The notes beneath the pieces are model-generated. The model did no database searches. It was not told the origin of the DNA and was given only the letters and a program-made list of their open reading frames with translations. Below are positions 15,979 through 20,768 of a stretch of 20,768 bases of DNA, one piece after another. This stretch comes from Candidatus Dormiibacterota bacterium (GTDB taxonomy: Bacteria; Chloroflexota; Dormibacteria; UBA8260; Bog-877): positions 4,049-24,816 of the forward strand of contig PKXR01000036.1 of the NCBI GenBank assembly GCA_003133485.1, written 5' to 3'. The first letter of the stretch is position 1. Every line of letters starts with the position of its first letter. The translations under genes and the position numbers were made by a program.

Positions 15979-17391
15979 ATGAGACTTGCCACAGTGATTC
16001 GGCGGGGCCTAGTCGTGACGCCGTCAGGCCCGCGCTTCGCAGACGTAGGGATTCAGAGTGGTCGTATCGTCGAAGTGGCGGCTCCCGACACGCTGCCTCG
16101 GGCGATGAGAGAATTTCATGCGGACGGACTAGTCGTCCTTCCGGGCCTCATTGATCCGCATGTGCACTTGGGGGTCGGGGACAGGATCGGTGATGATCAG
16201 ATGAGGGACGATTTTCTACACAATAGCCGCGATTGCCTCCTTGGCGGAGTGACCACCATAGCGACAACGACTATGGAGGGAAGCGAGCCGCTGCGAGAGC
16301 GATTCGACCGAGCTCTTTCGTGTGGTAAAGGACGCTCGTGGGTCGACTATAAGATCACATCCGTTGTCGGAAACTCATCCCACGTTCGGGATATCCCGTA
16401 TGTGATGAGTAAGGGTGGTGTTTCGTTCAAGTTCTTCACCGGCTACATGGGCGAGCAGGCGGAGGCCTTCGGGCAAGACGCGAGCGGGATTACTCCCGGG
16501 CTTTTCTTCGAGGCGTGCGAGGCAATAGCCGCTGGCGGCGCACCCGGCTTCGCAGCAATTCACGCCGAGGAGCCCTACGTCCGCGCGATCTTGGCCGGCC
16601 GCCTGCGCACCGAGCAGGAAACACAAGATGTGCTGACAGCTTGGTCCGCGTCCAGTCCGGAGTGGGCTGAAAGTGCTCAGGTATACACCTACGCCTTCAC
16701 CGCGGCGAGCGCAGGTGTTCCTCTCTATGTCGTGCACGTGAGTTCGGCCCTTACAGTAGACCTTCTGCAGTGGTTGCGGGGTCGAGGACTGCCGGTTGTG
16801 GGAGAGACCCTTTGTCTGTTTCTCTGCACCACGGCACAACAAATGGACGCGGCTGGAATGGGGGGTAAGGCAAAGATACAACCGCCCCTTCGGCAGGAGG
16901 CAGATCGACAGCGGCTATGGCGTGGTGTTCAGGAAGGTTCCATTACGATCGTAGGCACAGACAGCCTTACATATTCGTCTCGCTTCAAGGAACAAGGAGA
17001 TTTCTGGGACTGCCGTGTAGGTGTAAACGTGCAATTTGCGGATATGCTGCCTTTGTTGTGGGATGAGGGGGTAGTGCGGGGGCGCATCGATGCGCCGATG
17101 CTGTCTCGGTTACTCTCCGAAAATGCGGCTCGGCGATTTGGCTTGTACCCGCAAAAGGGGGTGATAGCGCCTGGCGCGGATGCGGACATAGCCATACTAG
17201 ATCCAGAGAGAGAAATGCGTCTTGGGGTCTCCCGGTACCGTGGGAAGTCCGACTATTCGTTGTGGGAGGGGCGGGTAGTTCGCGGTGTTCCGACAATGAC
17301 ATTCCTGAGAGGGGAACTGGTGATGCAGGACGGCGAAGTGGTCGGGAACAGTCCCGCTGGAAGGTACCTTGATTACCGAATTCGCATCTAG
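15979..17391 (+). CDS. Dihydropyrimidinase/hydantoinase family amidohydrolase
   Basis: A 470-residue cyclic-amidohydrolase. The binuclear metal set is complete: HVH at H61 and H63 in GLIDPHVHLG, K151 in VSFKFFTGY as the carbamylated lysine, H195 in AIHAEE, H253 in VVHVSS and D328 in VGTDSLTY. GMGGKAKIQPPLR is also typical. It should hydrolyse a five- or six-membered cyclic imide or amide (hydantoin, dihydropyrimidine) to an N-carbamoyl acid. The position usually filled by TDHCPF reads TDSLTY, and YAET reads VGET, so the substrate pocket is not that of the classical enzymes. ATG at 15979 with GAGG a few bases upstream; the asparaginase-like gene starts at the next base after the stop. Confidence 0.9.
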   Translation: MRLATVIRRGLVVTPSGPRFADVGIQSGRIVEVAAPDTLPRAMREFHADGLVVLPGLIDPHVHLGVGDRIGDDQMRDDFLHNSRDCLLGGVTTIATTTMEGSEPLRERFDRALSCGKGRSWVDYKITSVVGNSSHVRDIPYVMSKGGVSFKFFTGYMGEQAEAFGQDASGITPGLFFEACEAIAAGGAPGFAAIHAEEPYVRAILAGRLRTEQETQDVLTAWSASSPEWAESAQVYTYAFTAASAGVPLYVVHVSSALTVDLLQWLRGRGLPVVGETLCLFLCTTAQQMDAAGMGGKAKIQPPLRQEADRQRLWRGVQEGSITIVGTDSLTYSSRFKEQGDFWDCRVGVNVQFADMLPLLWDEGVVRGRIDAPMLSRLLSENAARRFGLYPQKGVIAPGADADIAILDPEREMRLGVSRYRGKSDYSLWEGRVVRGVPTMTFLRGELVMQDGEVVGNSPAGRYLDYRIRI

Positions 17392-18441
17392 ATGCGCACG
17401 GGGATGAGTTCAACCATATCTCTCATTAGTACAGGGGGAACGATCAGCGAGGTGGGTCCAGGAGGCGGCCTCGCCGCAGGCCCCACATTGCATGCGGCAG
17501 ATTTGCTGCGGAGCCTGCCCGTGGCCGCGGAGCTGGGCGAGATACGTACCGTCAGCGCGATGTCCAAGCGGTCTGATGACATCACGCTGAGGGACCTGAT
17601 CGACCTAGCCGCCACGGTCAGACGCGAGATTGACAGCGGCTCGGTCGGAGTGGTCGTAGCTCTCGGAACAGATACGCTAGAAGAGGCGGCGTTTGCATTG
17701 GACCTTTTGGTGGAATCAAGGGCACCGGTAGTCGTCACCGGCGCGATGCGCCCTCATGGGGCGCTCGTGACCGACGGGCTAGCTAATCTGGTTAGCGCGA
17801 TCCGAGTGGCTAGATGTCCGAGCGCAAGAGGCCTAGGGACATTGGTGGTTTTCGACGACGCGATTCATGCAGCGAGATTTGTTGAGAAGGCTCACGTATC
17901 CAGCTTGAGTGCCTTTCAGTCGCGGCCCGTTGGCCCAGTCGGTTGGCTGGCCGAGGACCGGGTTCGGATCGGCCTGAGACCGGGTACCGAGTACCACGTC
18001 AAGCTTACGGACCGCAGGCCCCCGGTTGTGGTGATTGCGCGGATGTCCCTCGGATCTGACGAAAACCTGGTTGCCGCGCTAGGGTCCTTAGGGTGCGATG
18101 CGCTAATCGTCGAAGGCTTTGGCGGTGGCCACGTGCCTGCCGCTGTCGTTGCCCAGCTCGGCGGCCTGTGTGCGACGGTTCCTGTCGTGATCTCGACGCG
18201 GGTTGCGTCCGGCGAGGTCCTAAGAGCGACGTACTCAGGCGTCGGCGACGAATTAGATCTACGCGCGCGCGGACTGATGTCTGGGGGAATCCTCAGTTCA
18301 GCAAAGGCGCACATCCTCATCAGTCTCCTGCTGATGGAGGGCATATCTGGTGATGGACTCGCGCAGAGGTTTGAGCAGATCGCGTCCGGGTGCCCCGGCG
18401 AGAGTACGCGGTTGGATGAGCCGGCGCGACAGGGAGAATAG
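17392..18441 (+). CDS. L-asparaginase family amidohydrolase
   Basis: A 349-residue protein of the type I/II asparaginase-glutaminase family. The first catalytic motif ISTGGTIS holds T17, the second VVALGTDTLEE holds T93 and D94, and the lysine of FVEKAH fits the third catalytic element. VVTGAMRPHGAL and VEGFGGGHVP are further signatures. The family hydrolyses the side-chain amides of asparagine or glutamine. Beside a hydantoinase it may release ammonia from a related amide or N-carbamoyl product, but that is inference. Its ATG abuts the hydantoinase stop codon, which implies coupling; a second ATG lies at 17404. Confidence 0.9.
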   Translation: MRTGMSSTISLISTGGTISEVGPGGGLAAGPTLHAADLLRSLPVAAELGEIRTVSAMSKRSDDITLRDLIDLAATVRREIDSGSVGVVVALGTDTLEEAAFALDLLVESRAPVVVTGAMRPHGALVTDGLANLVSAIRVARCPSARGLGTLVVFDDAIHAARFVEKAHVSSLSAFQSRPVGPVGWLAEDRVRIGLRPGTEYHVKLTDRRPPVVVIARMSLGSDENLVAALGSLGCDALIVEGFGGGHVPAAVVAQLGGLCATVPVVISTRVASGEVLRATYSGVGDELDLRARGLMSGGILSSAKAHILISLLLMEGISGDGLAQRFEQIASGCPGESTRLDEPARQGE

Positions 18442-18449
18442 ATCGGATG

Positions 18450-18471
18450 TATAGATAGTAGGAAATCTATA
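18450..18471 (+). promoter_or_regulatory. Inverted repeat enclosing a ribosome binding site
   Basis: TATAGAT (18450-18456) and ATCTATA (18465-18471) form a perfect seven-base inverted repeat around AGTAGGAA, which contains the ribosome site. The right arm ends on the A of the ATG at 18471. It may act as an operator or as an RNA hairpin that displays or hides the ribosome site. Its AT-rich sequence stands out here. Confidence 0.45.
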
Positions 18472-18713
18472 TGGAATTCGGCATCCAGCTACCAACTTGG
18501 GGAGTCGCGGACTTCTCGGGCCAGGAGTGTCTAATCCTTGCCGCGCATGCAGAGGACAAAAGCCTCGGGTCGGTGATCACTTACGAGAGCCACCGCAGCT
18601 TCGCCAGTTGGGAGGTACGGGTCAACTTGAGGCCCTTACCGTGTTGGGGTCTCGAGTGGCAGCCACACATCGAGTGCAGAGTGAGGAGGGGAAAGTGCGG
18701 CGAATATTGGTAA
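18471..18713 (+). pseudogene. Truncated luciferase-like (LLM) flavin oxidoreductase start
   Basis: The frame begins MEFGIQLPTWG, then a GQE...LA..AE pattern and SVITYESH, the usual first beta-alpha unit of LLM/F420-dependent oxidoreductases (MkfGiqlP......eel..lA..AEelGfdsvw..eH). After about 40 residues the similarity ends, and the frame stops at 80 residues against the normal 300 or more. Its ATG has a good ribosome site (AGGAA). The last 19 bases overlap the racemase-like gene start. It is most likely a deletion remnant that still supplies the translation signal ahead of the racemase-like gene. Confidence 0.6.
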
Positions 18714-19453
18714 TTGTGCCCATTCCATTGGATAAAGATGATATCGCGCGGCGCCAGAGCCAACTGGCCGAACTCGAGGTGGGTCCCGACGTCAGCTTCG
18801 AGTTTCGCTCAGTAAAGGTGGGACCAGGCTACTTCGACAGCTATCACGACTCCTTACTCGCGGAGGTGGCAGTGACGGAGGCTGGCATGAGGGCGGAGAT
18901 CGAAGGGTACGACGGGGTCTGCGTTGACACGATGAGTGACAGTGGGGTTAGTGTTCTGAGATCGATTTTGAACATCCCAGTAGTTGGACCGGGTCGCGTT
19001 TCATTCCTCACGGCGCTCATGCTCGGGCGCCGCTTTTCCGTCCTGACGCTTTGGGGCGCGTGGGAATCGGGCTACCGGGTCACCCTGCGAGAGTTGGGTC
19101 TTGAGGACAGATGCGTTTCGATTCGGTGGCCTGAGGGAGTCGAGCCTGATCTCAGAACCCTCCTTGAAGGCAAGGCGGAGACGGTGCTTCCAAAGTTGGT
19201 TAAGGCGGGTGAGGAGTGCATTCGGGATGGTGCGGACGTGATCTGTCTCGGTTCCACTTCGATGCACGAGGCGCACGCATATCTGGCGGGCCACCTCCCA
19301 GTTCCAGTCCTTAACCCTGGCCCATTGAGCTACAAGCTCATTGAGTCGCTGCTGTCACTTGGGCTGCGCCAGAGTCGTGCCGCGTACTCAGAACCGCGCG
19401 GCCCGAGGCGCGAGTTGTTCGAGGCCATGATCACGGCCGCCGCCAAGATCTGA
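18695..19453 (+). CDS. Asp/Glu/hydantoin racemase family protein lacking both catalytic Cys
   Basis: A 252-residue protein with the two-lobed racemase fold pattern: IVPIP start, YDGVCVDTMSDSG in lobe one, IPVVGPG, LGRRFSVLTLW, and DVICLGSTSMHEA in lobe two, then LPVPVLNPGP. Canonical members have a catalytic cysteine in each lobe (CFGDPG and LGCAGM). Here the aligned positions are T79 and S187, and each lobe instead has a cysteine three residues earlier (C76, C184). It probably does not work by standard two-cysteine racemisation; isomerase, decarboxylase-like or binding roles are possible. GTG at 18695 has GAGGAGGGG just upstream, so longer frames are rejected. It closes the hydantoinase series. 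Confidence 0.83.
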   Translation: MRRILVIVPIPLDKDDIARRQSQLAELEVGPDVSFEFRSVKVGPGYFDSYHDSLLAEVAVTEAGMRAEIEGYDGVCVDTMSDSGVSVLRSILNIPVVGPGRVSFLTALMLGRRFSVLTLWGAWESGYRVTLRELGLEDRCVSIRWPEGVEPDLRTLLEGKAETVLPKLVKAGEECIRDGADVICLGSTSMHEAHAYLAGHLPVPVLNPGPLSYKLIESLLSLGLRQSRAAYSEPRGPRRELFEAMITAAAKI

Positions 19454-20354
19454 TGGTAGGTAGTCCAGCTCCCTTTCGGAAGGTGGCACGCCGGGACTGG
19501 GACTCCGCTGGCGTGCGGCGGTTCCCGGGGGGCCTATGAGGTTCGGTTACGAGGCCGAGATGGCGCTCCGACCTGAGGCTGGACTGGGACAAGCGTTTGT
19601 AAAAAAAAGCGCTTCGTGAAAAAACATTATGAAATACGCTCCGTTTGACTTCAATTCTCTACATGAGAAAGTCGCCGCGCGAGCTGCACGAACGCGATGC
19701 GCGAATCGCTCGGAGAGGTGTCGCTCCGATTGGCGGCTGGTGGGCCCTTACGGGATGCCCCGGTCAGCTGGTAGGGGATTGCTCGCGCCCCGCTATGGGT
19801 CGTCGTGGGGGGGAGGCAGTAGCGGTCGGCAGTTTGCACTTCCTTAGAGCGCACTGCGGCCATTACTCCGACGCTGCGGGCCGCGCCCGGGTTGGGATTT
19901 GGAACCTCCTGCCTCGGCCCACCGCGTCATGCTGGAACTCACCGGTCTGACACCGGGCTCCGAGGATAGGGCCGGCGGGATCGACCACGCCGCTGATCCA
20001 AGGAGGCCGGGTAGAACATGAGCAGCGGCGAGCTCGACGCACGCCCGCACCCACTGCGCCTCTATGTGGCGATTGCGCGGCCGCATCACTGCCCGCCACG
20101 CTCTGTGGCCACTGTGGAGATTGGCGTTGGAGCTGACTAGCTCGGCTGCCTCCCTTGCCTCTCCCGGCTGGGCTCCAACCCAACTTACGCACTCCCCTCG
20201 CGTAATGTTGCGGCCCGGTGCTGGCTACCTGAACTGCGAGGTTGGGGCGGGTTACGAGGTGGGGTTGGAGGGGAGGAGGCGAGAGGAGCTAAGGACAGCG
20301 CGACGCCGGCTAAGTCAGCTTGTGAGCCCTCGCCCAACTGGCTCCCGTATGCGA
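19454..20354. other. Gene-poor right arm of the island
   Basis: About 900 bases without a recognisable gene. One small frame at 19536-19619 (27 codons) has a G-rich stretch before it but no family. An AT-rich patch at about 19597-19640 contains two A-runs and AAGCGCTT, the same octamer seen before the NCS1 gene, and precedes a 72-codon frame from 19629 that starts MKYAPFDFNSLHEK but then turns arginine-rich without motif. I assign no function. Confidence 0.4.
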
Positions 20355-20575
20355 CGGCGTGGAGCGGGCGAGGGCACCATCCACCAGCGGCGGATCGGAC
20401 GCGGCGCGGAGTCGTCACCGCGTCTTGCGGCGGGTGGCGATTCTTCTACGCGATGACGAGCGTAGAGGTGGCCGCCTAGTTCACCTCGGGCATCGCCACG
20501 ATGGAGGTGGGCGAGCTGTTGCCCAGCGAGCGCGAGACCGTGGGTACGTACCTCGACCCCTGGTTTGGAGGTACT
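20355..20575 (+). pseudogene. Decayed integrase N-terminal fragment
   Basis: GAGEGTIHQRR, then after a frameshift VTASCGGWRFFYAMT and EVAA, then LPSERETVGTYLDPWFG, line up in order with the live integrase (REGSVYQRRDGRW, VTQASGQRIYRYAGT, AQAAA, IPSERQTVGRYLTDWLE). An in-frame stop and at least one frameshift separate the blocks, and the catalytic domain is missing. It is a relic of a related but distinct integrase, lying about 170 bases inside the right attachment repeat. Confidence 0.65.
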
Positions 20576-20621
20576 CGAGGGTCCTGTGGTCGACTCGACG
20601 GCTAGTTCGGATCCCTTCAGC

Positions 20622-20640
20622 TGACAGCGATTTTGACAGC
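20622..20640 (+). repeat. Paired TGACAGC direct repeat, right end
   Basis: TGACAGC at 20622-20628 and 20634-20640 has the same 12-base period and a near-identical spacer as the pair at 4019-4037. It lies about 105 bases before the right attachment repeat, on the same strand. It is a candidate arm-type integrase site or part of a second integrase relic. Confidence 0.5.
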
Positions 20641-20690
20641 AGCGCGAGTGTACGCCGACGGACGGTGGCGGACGTGGCGCCGAGGTAACT
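20622..20690 (+). pseudogene. Possible second integrase N-terminal scrap
   Basis: Translated in one frame, DSDFDSSAS at the TGACAGC repeats resembles DSSFDSNRS of the live integrase. A few bases on, in a shifted frame, VYADGRW resembles VYQRRDGRW. The piece is very short, so chance cannot be ruled out. If real, it is a second integrase start next to the right attachment site. Confidence 0.35.
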
Positions 20691-20746
20691 CCATCATTTC
20701 TAGTTCAGGGTGGATGTCCCAAGACGTTGGCGGACGACAAGTGGGC

Positions 20747-20768
20747 GGACTCTTAATCCCAAGGTTGC
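20747..20768 (+). repeat. Right attachment-site repeat (attR), cut by window end
   Basis: An exact 22-base copy of tRNA-Lys positions 3913-3934, same orientation, running to the last base of the window. The sequence before it is not tRNA-like, so it is a duplicated tRNA segment and not a second gene. If it is an attachment site, the identity should continue beyond the window through the T-arm to CCA. Confidence 0.85.

Larger units (their letters stand above)
3913..20768. mobile_element. Integrative genomic island at tRNA-Lys(CTT)
   Basis: The segment is bounded by the intact tRNA-Lys with an adjacent tyrosine recombinase on the left and a 22-base exact repeat of the tRNA on the right, a span of about 16.8 kb. 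Inside, gene spacing is looser, codon use is more mixed and broken genes are common compared with the left flank. The cargo is metabolic (urocanase, hydantoinase, permease, CoA enzymes). I see no plasmid replication, conjugation, relaxase or phage structural gene, and no excisionase, so it is probably a non-autonomous or degenerate integrative element. The right end is cut by the window, so the full right attachment site is not shown. Confidence 0.83.

Noticed and set aside
18497..18694. Longer N-terminus for the racemase-like protein
   Set aside because: It lacks family similarity and overlaps the oxidoreductase stub; GTG 18695 has a strong ribosome site and starts the conserved fold.

Overview
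The window looks like high-GC actinobacterial chromosome carrying a tRNA-targeted integrative element. The left flank (about 1-3960) supports Actinobacteria: it has an ECF-type transporter, a DUF1707+RDD membrane protein and an Eis-like acetyltransferase, all in dense GC-rich coding sequence. It ends in an intact tRNA-Lys(CTT) at 3884-3960. No species can be named.

From the tRNA rightwards the DNA changes character. A tyrosine recombinase starts 33 bases after the tRNA. Genes then become sparser, with long stretches that code for nothing I recognise, broken gene pieces and more mixed codon use. At the extreme right edge (20747-20768) a 22-base exact copy of the tRNA-Lys anticodon region (3913-3934) reappears and runs up to the window end. 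I read 3913-20768 as one genomic island of about 16.8 kb between att repeats. Decayed integrase N-terminal pieces next to the right repeat, and two tRNA 3'-half scars just after the live integrase, suggest that several elements have used this spot.

The cargo is catabolic. On the minus strand there is a divergent urocanase (HutU family) at 6247-7911, with an acyl-CoA synthetase remnant just upstream of it. On the plus strand there are a PadR regulator, a VOC/glyoxalase-fold protein, an acyl-CoA dehydrogenase, a family III (CaiB/BaiF) CoA-transferase, an NCS1 permease, a dihydropyrimidinase/hydantoinase, an L-asparaginase-family amidohydrolase and an Asp/Glu/hydantoin-racemase-family protein that lacks both usual catalytic cysteines. 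Pieces of a crotonase and of a luciferase-like flavin oxidoreductase are also present. HutH, HutI and HutG are absent, so this is not a normal histidine-utilisation cluster.

The best unifying idea is inference only. The permease imports an imidazole or hydantoin compound. The CoA-transferase and dehydrogenase desaturate a propionate side chain to a urocanate-like acid. The urocanase makes an imidazolone or hydantoin propionate. The hydantoinase opens the ring, and the amidohydrolase and racemase-like protein finish towards glutamate. Imidazole propionate and ergothioneine-derived thiourocanate are candidate substrates.

All calls come from reading the sequence and remembered family motifs; no database search was run.
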